From: Lysobacterales bacterium
Lineage (GTDB): Bacteria > Pseudomonadota > Gammaproteobacteria > Xanthomonadales > Marinicellaceae
Length of the DNA stretch: 39,043 bases
Direction: 5' to 3'
Assembly: GCA_020442665.1 (NCBI GenBank)
Contig: JAGRJP010000043.1
Location: forward strand, 1 to 39,043
This document shows, piece by piece, positions 6,831 through 14,508 of this stretch. Within the stretch, counting starts at the first letter, position 1. Every line of letters begins with the position of its first letter. The notes under the pieces were generated by a model. The model was given only the letters and a program-made list of their open reading frames with translations, made no database searches and had not been told where the DNA came from. Made by a program: the position numbers and the translations under genes.

Positions 6831-8251
6831 TGCTTGAAAAATTTAAAAATGTCGCTGTCATCGGTGCAGGAACTATGGGCATGGGAATTGCCGAAGTGGC
6901 TGCAACTGCGGGACACAATGTTAAAGTTTATGATTTGAACTCTGATTTTGCCGAAAAGTCCAAACAAAAAATGATGGACAGACTCAACTCAAGAGTTCAA
7001 AGAGGCAAGATTTCAGAAGAACTGAGTCAACTAATTAGTAACCATGTTTCAATCGTAAAGACTCTATCAGAATTAAGTGACAGCCACTTAGTGATTGAAG
7101 CTATTGTTGAAAATTTAGAAATAAAACAAAACCTTTTCAAAGAGTTACAAGAAATATGTAATGTAAATACTTTTTATACGACAAACACATCTTCGATTTC
7201 TGTGACAGCGATTGCATCCGTTTTGAATCAACCAGAAAACATGATTGGTTTGCATTTTTTCAATCCGGCTCCGGTGATGCAATTGGTTGAAGTGATTGCC
7301 GGACTGAAATCTGCACAAGAAAATTTGGAAGCCGGTTTGGAGTTGTGCCGAAGTTGGAAAAAAATGCCGGTATTAGCCGAATCGACGCCGGGATTTATTG
7401 TCAATCGTGTGGCCCGACCTTTTTATGGCGAAGCTTTGAAGATGTTACAAGAGCAAGTCAGTAATCATCAAACAATTGATACTATTATGCAATCAGCCGG
7501 ATTTCGCATGGGACCGTTTGAGCTCATGGACTTGATTGGAATTGATGTCAATCTGTCCGTCAGCAAGACGGTGTATCAAGAAATGTTTTATGACCCAAGA
7601 TACAAGCCGTCATTAATTCAACAGGAAATGGTTTATGCCGGAATGTTGGGGCGAAAAAGCGGACAGGGCTTTTATGATTATCAAAACTCCGAACAGAGTG
7701 ATTGTGTTGGATATGAAAATTTGCAAAAATTCGATGAAGATATTTCAAATCCTTTTGAAAAACTCAATGAACATTCTGAAATTGAGATTGATGGCTGCTT
7801 AGTGGTTCTCAGCAATGGTCAAACATGTTCGCAACGTCAGAAGTCAAAACCGATTGCCCAATTTGATTTGTGTTTGGATTATGAAAAAGCAGAGGTTTTG
7901 ACTCTTTCATTCGCCGGTAATTTTCCGCAAGAAATTCAACAAAAAATAGTCGCATTGGCTCAAAATACCGGAAAACAAGTCGTCGTTATTGATGACAATC
8001 CGGCTTTAATTGCTATGAGAACCGTTTGTATGCTTATCAATGAGGCCGCTGATGCGATTGAAAACGGTGTTTGTAGCAGAGAAGCTGTCGATTTAGCAAT
8101 GCAAAAAGGCGTGAATTATCCCATCGGTCTGATTGATTGGGCTGAAAAACTCGGTTTTGACAAAGTCGTTGAAACACTTGATAATCTTTATCAATGGTTT
8201 GGTGATGACCGCTATAGGACATCAAGCTGGTTGAGGAAGCAAATCCTATAG
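6830..8251 (+). CDS. paaH: 3-hydroxyacyl-CoA dehydrogenase, PaaH type
   Basis: PaaH oxidises 3-hydroxyadipyl-CoA with NAD in the phenylacetate lower pathway; paralogues act on other 3-hydroxyacyl-CoAs. The protein has 473 residues. The Rossmann loop is VIGAGTMGMGIAEVAATAGH near residue 9; the catalytic His lies in MIGLHFFNPAPVMQLVEVI near 140; a first C-terminal domain holds TPGFIVNRVARPFYGEAL and GPFELMDLIGID; and a second, shorter copy follows at about 390-470 (AMRTVCMLINEAADA). This duplicated C-terminus is typical of PaaH and FadB2-type enzymes of this length. It is coupled to paaG. No other paa genes follow. Confidence 0.88.
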   Translation: MLEKFKNVAVIGAGTMGMGIAEVAATAGHNVKVYDLNSDFAEKSKQKMMDRLNSRVQRGKISEELSQLISNHVSIVKTLSELSDSHLVIEAIVENLEIKQNLFKELQEICNVNTFYTTNTSSISVTAIASVLNQPENMIGLHFFNPAPVMQLVEVIAGLKSAQENLEAGLELCRSWKKMPVLAESTPGFIVNRVARPFYGEALKMLQEQVSNHQTIDTIMQSAGFRMGPFELMDLIGIDVNLSVSKTVYQEMFYDPRYKPSLIQQEMVYAGMLGRKSGQGFYDYQNSEQSDCVGYENLQKFDEDISNPFEKLNEHSEIEIDGCLVVLSNGQTCSQRQKSKPIAQFDLCLDYEKAEVLTLSFAGNFPQEIQQKIVALAQNTGKQVVVIDDNPALIAMRTVCMLINEAADAIENGVCSREAVDLAMQKGVNYPIGLIDWAEKLGFDKVVETLDNLYQWFGDDRYRTSSWLRKQIL

Positions 8252-8261
8252 AATCAAATTC

Positions 8262-8279
8262 CCCGAATCGAAATTCGGG
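8262..8279. terminator. Hairpin between convergent paaH and fadJ
   Basis: CCCGAAT and ATTCGGG form a perfect 7-bp stem around CGAA, in the 46-nt gap between two convergent genes. There is no strong T-run on either side, so termination is inferred from position more than from sequence. Confidence 0.45.
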
Positions 8280-8297
8280 AAATTGAGACCAGAATAA

Positions 8298-10415
8298 TTA
8301 TACAAATGATTTATTATCTTTTGCATGCTCAACTAAAATATCAGCCGGTTTGAAACGCACTCCGTATTTATCATGCAAATCATTCAGAGTTGCTAAAATG
8401 TTACTGGCTCCTTGCGCATTCACATAGCTGAAAGGACCACCGGTGAATGGTGGAAATCCAAGTCCTAAAATCGCTGCTAAATTACCATCGGAAGCTGATG
8501 AGAGAATCCCTTCCTGCAAGCAGAGTAAGGCTTCATTCACCATCGACAAACCAATTTGATTTTGAATCGATTTTTTGTCGAGTTCTTTGCGTTCTTCGCC
8601 ACCAAAGTATTTATAGATTTCTTTATTGACCGATTTACGACCATTTTTCGGATAGGAATAGAAACCTTTGCCGGATTTACGACCAAATTGCTTAGCTTCT
8701 GAAAGTTTTTGAACGGTATCGTCTTCTTCAACTCCACGCTCTTTAAACATTTCGCCCAGTGATCCTCTGGCAATGTGTGCTGCGACATCGATTCCAACTT
8801 CATCCAGTAATGCCAAAGGTCCAACCGGAAATCCCCAGTCTTTCATGGCATTATCAACATCTTCGATGGATGCTCCTTGTTTTAAAACCTGAATGGCTTC
8901 ATGAGTCAAGGCTGATAAAATTCTAGTAGTATAAAATCCCGGTCCATCCTTAACCACGACAACTGTTTTTCCTTGATCTAAACCAACATTGGTTGCGATT
9001 GCTTTTGCACGTGCTGAAGTTTTTTCGGTAACAATAATTTCCAACAATGGCATTTTCGGAACCGGTGAAAAATAGTGCATACCAATAACATTGGCTGGAT
9101 GCTTTGATTTTTCAGCAATTTCAGTAATTGGCAAAGATGAGGTATTGGTTGCAAAAACTGTACTGGAATTGCAATGTGATTCAACATCCGCGAGAATTTT
9201 TTGTTTCAATCCAATATCTTCAAAAACGGCTTCAATGACTAATTCGGAATTCTTCAAATCTTTGTCATATGTTGTTCCTTTAACCTTTGATAACAATTGA
9301 TCTCGTTCAACCACACCCATGGCTTTACGTTTCACCAATCCCTCAAAATCGGACCAGATTGTTTTCATTGCTTTACCAATTCCACTCAATGAAATATCCT
9401 TCAGAACCACATCATATCCGGCTTTAATAGAAACTTCTGTAATTCCCGCTCCCATAAAACCGGCACCAATCATTGAAATATTCTCAACTTGATGAGTTTT
9501 AGCACTGCTTTTGAGTTTTTTATTATCCTGCATTGCCAGAAATAATTGAATCAGATTTTTGCAAGCATCGGTTCCATGCAGAAAAGCGAAACCTTCGGAT
9601 TCCGCTTCCAGACCGGCATCGAATCCGCTATCCAGACCGATTTCCACGCAGTCCAGAATTTTTAGCGGAGCAGGGTAGTTGCCCCTAGTTTTTGCTGAAA
9701 CTGTCTGACGAGCTTTTTTCAAGACAAAATTTCGTCCGAACGGAGTGCCTTCCAGAACCTTATCCAACATTCCTTTTTTGCGAGGTTTTCTTTTCACACC
9801 ACCATTATTAGCAAAATCACGAGCGGTTTTAATTGCTGCTTGTAATAATCCTTCCTTATGAATCAACTCATCAACCAAGCCAATTTTCTTGGCTTTGAAA
9901 GGATAAACATTTTTGCCGGTTAACAACATATCCAAAGCATTACGCAAACCTACCAGTTTAACACTGCGTTGAGTTCCGCCACCTCCGGGTAACAGTCCAA
10001 GTTTGACTTCAGGCAGACCAAAGACTGTTTTTTTATCGGTACTGGCAATGCGGTAATGACAAGCCAGAGCCAGTTCCATTCCGCCACCTAATGTTGCGCC
10101 ATTGATTGCTGCGATCACAGGCTTATTTAACTTGGATAATCGGGTTAAGAGTTGATTGCCACCACGAGATAGTTCTCCGGCTTCTTCACTGCTTTTCATT
10201 TGCATGAATTCTTTGATATCGGCACCGGCAACCCAGCAATCAGGTTTGGCACTATAAAGAACTGCAGCTTTAATATCGTTATCTTGCTCTATGGTATCCA
10301 TAAGATTTGAAAAATCATCGAGCATTTTTGCGGATAACACATTAACCGGTGAATTGGCTTGATCAAGAACGACAACAGCAACATCATCGTGTTTTTGTAT
10401 TGTGAAATAGGCCAT
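8298..10415 (-). CDS. fadJ: Fatty acid oxidation alpha subunit, hydratase plus 3-hydroxyacyl-CoA dehydrogenase
   Basis: A 705-residue bifunctional enzyme that hydrates enoyl-CoA and oxidises the resulting 3-hydroxyacyl-CoA, forming a complex with the FadI thiolase. The N-terminal crotonase half shows AGADIKEFMQMK, NGATLGGGMELALACHYR and FGLPEVKLGLLPGGGGTQR, with catalytic glutamates in the usual places. The dehydrogenase half begins with SMIGAGFMGAGITEVSIKAG near residue 315, carries the catalytic His in VIGMHYFSPVPKMPLLEII, and ends with two C-terminal helical domains (GPGFYTTRILSALTHEA). It overlaps the upstream fadI stop by 1 nt. The fadI-fadJ order points to FadJ rather than FadB, whose partner FadA normally follows it. 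Confidence 0.92.
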   Translation of the reverse strand: MAYFTIQKHDDVAVVVLDQANSPVNVLSAKMLDDFSNLMDTIEQDNDIKAAVLYSAKPDCWVAGADIKEFMQMKSSEEAGELSRGGNQLLTRLSKLNKPVIAAINGATLGGGMELALACHYRIASTDKKTVFGLPEVKLGLLPGGGGTQRSVKLVGLRNALDMLLTGKNVYPFKAKKIGLVDELIHKEGLLQAAIKTARDFANNGGVKRKPRKKGMLDKVLEGTPFGRNFVLKKARQTVSAKTRGNYPAPLKILDCVEIGLDSGFDAGLEAESEGFAFLHGTDACKNLIQLFLAMQDNKKLKSSAKTHQVENISMIGAGFMGAGITEVSIKAGYDVVLKDISLSGIGKAMKTIWSDFEGLVKRKAMGVVERDQLLSKVKGTTYDKDLKNSELVIEAVFEDIGLKQKILADVESHCNSSTVFATNTSSLPITEIAEKSKHPANVIGMHYFSPVPKMPLLEIIVTEKTSARAKAIATNVGLDQGKTVVVVKDGPGFYTTRILSALTHEAIQVLKQGASIEDVDNAMKDWGFPVGPLALLDEVGIDVAAHIARGSLGEMFKERGVEEDDTVQKLSEAKQFGRKSGKGFYSYPKNGRKSVNKEIYKYFGGEERKELDKKSIQNQIGLSMVNEALLCLQEGILSSASDGNLAAILGLGFPPFTGGPFSYVNAQGASNILATLNDLHDKYGVRFKPADILVEHAKDNKSFV

Positions 10416-11818
10416 TATGAATTCTCCTTGTTAACTGTTTTCTTTGTGGTTTTCTTTGCCACTTTTTTACTCACTTTTTTTGCAGTTTTCTTTGCAACTT
10501 TATTTGTGGTTTTGGACTTTGCTTCAACATTCAGTTTTCGTAATAGAATACTGCTACCTTGTCCGCCTGCTGCACATGCTGAAATCAAGGCATACTCACC
10601 ATCTGATTCATTCAAGCGTCTGGCTGCGGAAATCAGTAATCGACCACCGGTTGCACCAAAAGGATGTCCCAAACTCAAAGAACCACCTTGAGTATTAATT
10701 TTGTCCATTGGAATTTCACCAAATACATCATTCAGACCTAATCTGTGTACACAAAATTCTTTATCTTGCAAGGCTTTTAGATTTGCCAAAACCTGTCCGG
10801 CAAATGCTTCATGAATTTCGTAAACATCAATATCATCAATAGTTAAACCGGCTTCATTTAAAAGTTTCGGAATTGTGAATGCCGGTCCCAATAATAATTC
10901 TCCATCAGGATTATGAGCTGAGTATTGATAACCGTAGATGATTATGTTGGGGTTATAACCTTGCTTTTTAGCTTCTTCAATATCCATGAGCAAGCATGCA
11001 GATGCTCCATCTGTTAAAGGAGATGCATTACCGGCTGTAACTGTGCCATTAGGCTTAACAAATACAGGGCGTAATTTTGACAGTTTTTCCATGTTACTGT
11101 CAGCATAGAAGGTATTATCCTGTTCTAAAGGTTCAAAAGTTGGTGCTGGCATTACTGCTTGGACTTCATCATTAAATTTGCCCTCTTCCCATGCTTTAGC
11201 TGCCAATTGATGAGAACGTAATGCGAATTCGTCTTGTTCTTCACGCGTGACACCAAATCTGGCAGCCAGTCTATCTGCGTCTTGTCCCATCGTTTGGCCG
11301 GTAGAAAATTCAGCAATGGCAGGAGCAACCGGAATCAGGTCTTTAAATTTGAATTGTCTGAATAATTTCCAGTAATCACCAAAGCCTTTGGCTCTTTGAG
11401 CTTTCAATAAAACAGCTTTGAGGTTATCTGAGATTCGAACCGGTGCATCAGATGTTGATTCCACACCGCCCGCAACTGCGGTTTTAAGAGTTCCAGCTTG
11501 TATGGCTTCCACAGTATTTGTAATCGCACGATTAGCTGATATGCAGGCTTGTGTGACGGTGAAAGCAGGAGTGGATAAATCATATCCTGCGCCAATGAGG
11601 CTTTCTCTGGCGACATTACTGGTTGCAGAATTATGAATCACACATCCCATTGAGACTTGTTCGCATTGGTCTTGTAGAATGGGGTTTCTTTGTTTAAGTG
11701 CCAGCAGAGCTTCTCTACCTAAATCATAAGATCTGAGTTTTCCATAAACTCCAGGTGATTTAGCGAACGGAGTCCGTACACCGTCTATAAATGCAACTTT
11801 TGCCTGTTTAAATATCAT
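10415..11818 (-). CDS. fadI: Acetyl-CoA acyltransferase FadI with lysine-rich C-terminal tail
   Basis: The thiolase of the FadIJ complex splits 3-ketoacyl-CoA into acetyl-CoA and a shortened acyl-CoA. The thiolase core shows the nucleophilic Cys in VTQACISANRAI near residue 95, HEAFAGQVLANLKALQ, GHPFGATGGRLL and CAAGGQGSSILLRK. The core ends near residue 432, which matches the usual FadI length. The remaining 35 or so residues form a repetitive basic tail (VAKKTAKKVSKKVAKK and similar) that is not part of the fold. Start ATG 11818 has the ribosome binding site AGGAACAG. The promoter and an operator-like palindrome lie upstream at 11857-11876. Confidence 0.93.
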   Translation of the reverse strand: MIFKQAKVAFIDGVRTPFAKSPGVYGKLRSYDLGREALLALKQRNPILQDQCEQVSMGCVIHNSATSNVARESLIGAGYDLSTPAFTVTQACISANRAITNTVEAIQAGTLKTAVAGGVESTSDAPVRISDNLKAVLLKAQRAKGFGDYWKLFRQFKFKDLIPVAPAIAEFSTGQTMGQDADRLAARFGVTREEQDEFALRSHQLAAKAWEEGKFNDEVQAVMPAPTFEPLEQDNTFYADSNMEKLSKLRPVFVKPNGTVTAGNASPLTDGASACLLMDIEEAKKQGYNPNIIIYGYQYSAHNPDGELLLGPAFTIPKLLNEAGLTIDDIDVYEIHEAFAGQVLANLKALQDKEFCVHRLGLNDVFGEIPMDKINTQGGSLSLGHPFGATGGRLLISAARRLNESDGEYALISACAAGGQGSSILLRKLNVEAKSKTTNKVAKKTAKKVSKKVAKKTTKKTVNKENS

Positions 11819-11850
11819 AGCTGTTCCTGATTTTTATTTATCGGAACATT

Positions 11851-11876
11851 TTCACCATACGCAAGCGTATTGTCAA
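11851..11876 (-). promoter_or_regulatory. fadI promoter with palindrome in the spacer
   Basis: On the minus strand a perfect TTGACA (11876-11871) is followed after 17 nt by the weak -10 GAAAAT. The spacer contains the palindrome ATACGC-AA-GCGTAT (11857-11870). A palindrome placed between -35 and -10 is a common repressor operator position. I could not match it with confidence to the FadR, PsrA or LiuR motifs I know. Confidence 0.55.
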
Positions 11877-11958
11877 GTTCAGGAACCGTGTCAACAGAAA
11901 ATATAACATGAGAATTACAATTTCAAAGCAGAAATTAAAACTTATACAATATTAAAAA

Positions 11959-11992
11959 TTGTAACAATTTTGTCACATTATTTTCATATTAT
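11959..11992 (+). promoter_or_regulatory. Pho box and -10 of the pst operon
   Basis: Three 7-mers spaced exactly 11 bp apart, TTGTAAC (11959), TTGTCAC (11970) and the degenerate TTTTCAT (11981), match the PhoB half-site pattern (CTGTCAT-like, 4-nt spacers). A TATTAT at 11987-11992 stands 10 nt after the second repeat, the distance at which PhoB replaces a -35 box. It lies 32 nt before the pstS start codon. The phoB gene at the end of the same operon would make the circuit self-reinforcing. Confidence 0.75.
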
Positions 11993-12023
11993 GTCGCCAA
12001 TTATTAATTTAGGTTTAAATACT

Positions 12024-13061
12024 ATGAAAAAAATTAAATCAACTTTATTGGCTTTGACTGTAGCTGCAAGTTTCAATGCAAGTTCAGCTGAAAGAGATTA
12101 TATTTCTATTGTTGGTTCTTCAACAGTGTATCCTTTCTCTACCGTTGTTGCAGAAAGATTTGGTAAATCAACCGATTTTAAAACACCAAAAATTGAATCA
12201 ACGGGAACGGGCGGTGGAATGAAACTTTTCTGTAAAGGTGTTGGAGTTGATACTGCCGATATTACAAATGCTTCCCGCAGAATCAAATCCAGTGAATTTG
12301 AAATGTGTAAGGAAAACGGTGTCGATGGAATTGTTGAGGTTTTGATTGGATATGACGGAATTGTTATAGCAAATGCCATCGATTCCCATGATTTCAAATT
12401 GAGCAGAAAAGATTTATTTTTAGCTTTAGCGAAGGAAGTACCAACTGATAAAGATGGTGAATTAGTAGCTAACCCATATAAAACATGGAATGAAGTGAAT
12501 CCAGAGCTTCCTGCAATAGCAATTGAAGTATTAGGGCCTCCTCCAACATCTGGAACGCGCGATGCTTTTGTTGAATTAGCAATGGAAGGTGGTTGTAAAA
12601 AGTTTGACTGGATTAAAGCCACAAAAGATTCAGATAAAAACAAATACAAATCCATTTGTCATACCATTCGTGAAGATGGTGCGTATATTGAAGCGGGTGA
12701 AAATGACAACCTGATTATTCAAAAACTTCAAAAAAATCCGGACGCACTAGGTATTTTTGGATTTTCTTTCCTTGATCAAAATGCTGATTTGGTGAAGGGT
12801 TCACTGGTTGATGGTTCAGCTCCTGAGTTTGAAACAATTGCTGATGGTTCTTATCCGGTTTCTCGTCCATTATTCTTCTATGTTAAGAAAGCTCATGTTG
12901 GCAAAATCCCTGGAATTAAAGAGTTTCTGGATGAATTTACCAGCGAAAAATCCATGGGTGAAGAAGGATACTTAACCGATAAAGGGTTAATTCCACTTGG
13001 TGGGGACAAATATCAAAAAGTTGTCGATGATGTTCAAAATCTAAACGATCTTTCTTTATAA
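12024..13061 (+). CDS. pstS: Phosphate ABC transporter substrate-binding protein
   Basis: PstS captures inorganic phosphate in the periplasm and delivers it to PstCA. The chosen start, ATG 12024, gives 345 residues beginning with a clear signal peptide (MKKIKSTLLALTVAASFNASSA, cleavage after ASSA); an in-frame ATG at 11970 lies inside the Pho box and is rejected. Phosphate-binding segments are VGSSTVYPFSTVVAERF near the mature N-terminus, STGTGGGMKLFCKG, and GTRDAFVELA with the TSGTRDAF loop. Two cysteine pairs are possible (GCKKFDW, KSICHT). It is the first gene of the operon and is separated from pstC by 64 nt with a hairpin. Confidence 0.95.
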   Translation: MKKIKSTLLALTVAASFNASSAERDYISIVGSSTVYPFSTVVAERFGKSTDFKTPKIESTGTGGGMKLFCKGVGVDTADITNASRRIKSSEFEMCKENGVDGIVEVLIGYDGIVIANAIDSHDFKLSRKDLFLALAKEVPTDKDGELVANPYKTWNEVNPELPAIAIEVLGPPPTSGTRDAFVELAMEGGCKKFDWIKATKDSDKNKYKSICHTIREDGAYIEAGENDNLIIQKLQKNPDALGIFGFSFLDQNADLVKGSLVDGSAPEFETIADGSYPVSRPLFFYVKKAHVGKIPGIKEFLDEFTSEKSMGEEGYLTDKGLIPLGGDKYQKVVDDVQNLNDLSL

Positions 13062-13074
13062 GAAGATGTTAATA

Positions 13075-13098
13075 GGGAGAATGTACAAACATTCTCCC
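13075..13098 (+). other. Stable intergenic hairpin between pstS and pstC
   Basis: GGGAGAATG and CATTCTCCC are exact inverted copies around the loop TACAAA, a 9-bp stem beginning 14 nt after the pstS stop. The sequence after it is GCTTTCACGG, without a T-run. Such hairpins often protect an upstream mRNA from 3' decay, which would raise PstS relative to the permease; partial termination is the alternative. Confidence 0.65.
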
Positions 13099-13125
13099 GC
13101 TTTCACGGCTCACGAATAAAAAAAT

Positions 13126-14508
13126 ATGAATACCGGTACTATCGTATTATTCTTATTGATTTTCGCAGGCTTTAATTATTTTATAAAGCATCGCAAAATC
13201 TATGCTGTTTACAGAGTAAACAGAAAAAAGCAGTCCAACAAAATGACTTTGCCAAAATACTTTGGTTATGTCGCTTCGATGTGGTCGTTAATTCCCGCTT
13301 TGCTCGTTCTTTTAGTCATTGAAATCATTGATGAACCGTTACTCAAAAGTAACATTACCAATTATGTTCATGCTGAAAATATAGAAATTGGACAAGATTT
13401 GGACTTGTATCTGAATGATATTAAAAATATTAAAACAGATAACATAAAGGATGTTGACCCCATCAAATTAAAAGTTCACGAGCATTATCAAAATTTTGAA
13501 ACGCTGATATCCAAAGCTAAAACAATTATTGTGATTTCATTGGCGGTATTGATGACAATATTTGGTTTCAAAAAAGTCACAATCAACACGCCGGCACGGG
13601 TTTATTTTGAAAAAGTCATTGAAATTATTCTGCTGCTAGCTGCAACAATTGCTATTTTGACAACCGTTGGAATTGTTCTGTCTGTTTTATTTGAGTCTTT
13701 ACGGTTTTTCGGAGAAGTACCAATTCTGGACTTTATGTTTGGAACGGAATGGTCACCGCAAACAGCGATTCGTAGTGATCAGGTTGGTTCTTCAGCAGCA
13801 TTTGGTGCTGTCCCGTTATTTGTAGGAACCATGTTAATTTCCGCAGTTGCGTTGTTTGTTTCCGTTCCGCTTGGATTGATGAGTGCGATATTTTTATCCG
13901 AATATGCGTCATCAAAATTCAGATCATTTGCCAAACCAGTATTGGAAATTCTGGCCGGAATTCCAACCGTTGTTTACGGTTTCTTCGCAGCATTGACCGT
14001 TGCTCCTTTTATACGTGAGCTCGGAACATCAATGGGGCTTTCTGTAGCTTCTGAAAGTGCCTTGGCAGCCGGTGTGGTTATGGGAATAATGATTATTCCT
14101 TTTGTTTCATCGCTGGCTGATGATGTAATTTCCGCCGTTCCAAATGCTATGCGTGAGGGGTCGCTCGGGTTAGGTGCAACCAAGTCTGAAACAATCATCA
14201 AAGTGCTTATTCCAGCCGCATTGCCCGGAATTGTTGGTGGTGTGTTATTGGCGGCTTCCCGTGCTATTGGTGAAACTATGATTGTAGTGATGGCGGCGGG
14301 TTTGGCAGCAAATCTAACTGTGAATCCTTTGGAAGCAGTTACAACGGTTACTGTGCAAATTGTAACATTACTGACAGGTGATCAGGAGTTTGATAGTGCC
14401 AAAACATTAGCGGCATTTGCTCTAGGGTTAATGCTTTTCGTAACAACTTTGATATTAAATGTCATCGCATTGCATGTGGTCAGAAAATACAGAGAACAGT
14501 ATGATTAG
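13126..14508 (+). CDS. pstC: Phosphate ABC transporter permease PstC
   Basis: One of the two membrane subunits of the high-affinity phosphate importer. The 460-residue protein is longer than E. coli PstC (about 320) because of an N-terminal part with two or three extra helices and a polar stretch (about residues 75-125). The transport domain follows: FVSVPLGLMSAIFLSEYAS, ILAGIPTVVYGFFAALTVAPF, and the EAA loop in REGSLGLGATKSETIIKVLIPAALPGIVGG, which contacts PstB. The start codon has no evident Shine-Dalgarno sequence. The 3' end overlaps pstA by 8 nt. Confidence 0.93.
   Translation: MNTGTIVLFLLIFAGFNYFIKHRKIYAVYRVNRKKQSNKMTLPKYFGYVASMWSLIPALLVLLVIEIIDEPLLKSNITNYVHAENIEIGQDLDLYLNDIKNIKTDNIKDVDPIKLKVHEHYQNFETLISKAKTIIVISLAVLMTIFGFKKVTINTPARVYFEKVIEIILLLAATIAILTTVGIVLSVLFESLRFFGEVPILDFMFGTEWSPQTAIRSDQVGSSAAFGAVPLFVGTMLISAVALFVSVPLGLMSAIFLSEYASSKFRSFAKPVLEILAGIPTVVYGFFAALTVAPFIRELGTSMGLSVASESALAAGVVMGIMIIPFVSSLADDVISAVPNAMREGSLGLGATKSETIIKVLIPAALPGIVGGVLLAASRAIGETMIVVMAAGLAANLTVNPLEAVTTVTVQIVTLLTGDQEFDSAKTLAAFALGLMLFVTTLILNVIALHVVRKYREQYD

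Noticed and set aside
10359-10698. Plus-strand open frames opposite the lysine-rich end of fadI
   Set aside because: They are shadows of the repetitive AAG/AAA codons on the other strand, rich in Phe and Leu, with no ribosome binding site.
11970-12023. Upstream in-frame ATG for pstS, giving an 18-residue longer N-terminus
   Set aside because: It lies inside the Pho box repeats and would be upstream of the predicted transcription start; the signal peptide begins cleanly at 12024.
12098-12655. Long minus-strand open frame inside pstS (185 codons)
   Set aside because: It is fully antisense to a well-supported gene with strong family motifs; its product shows only composition-driven serine and proline richness.
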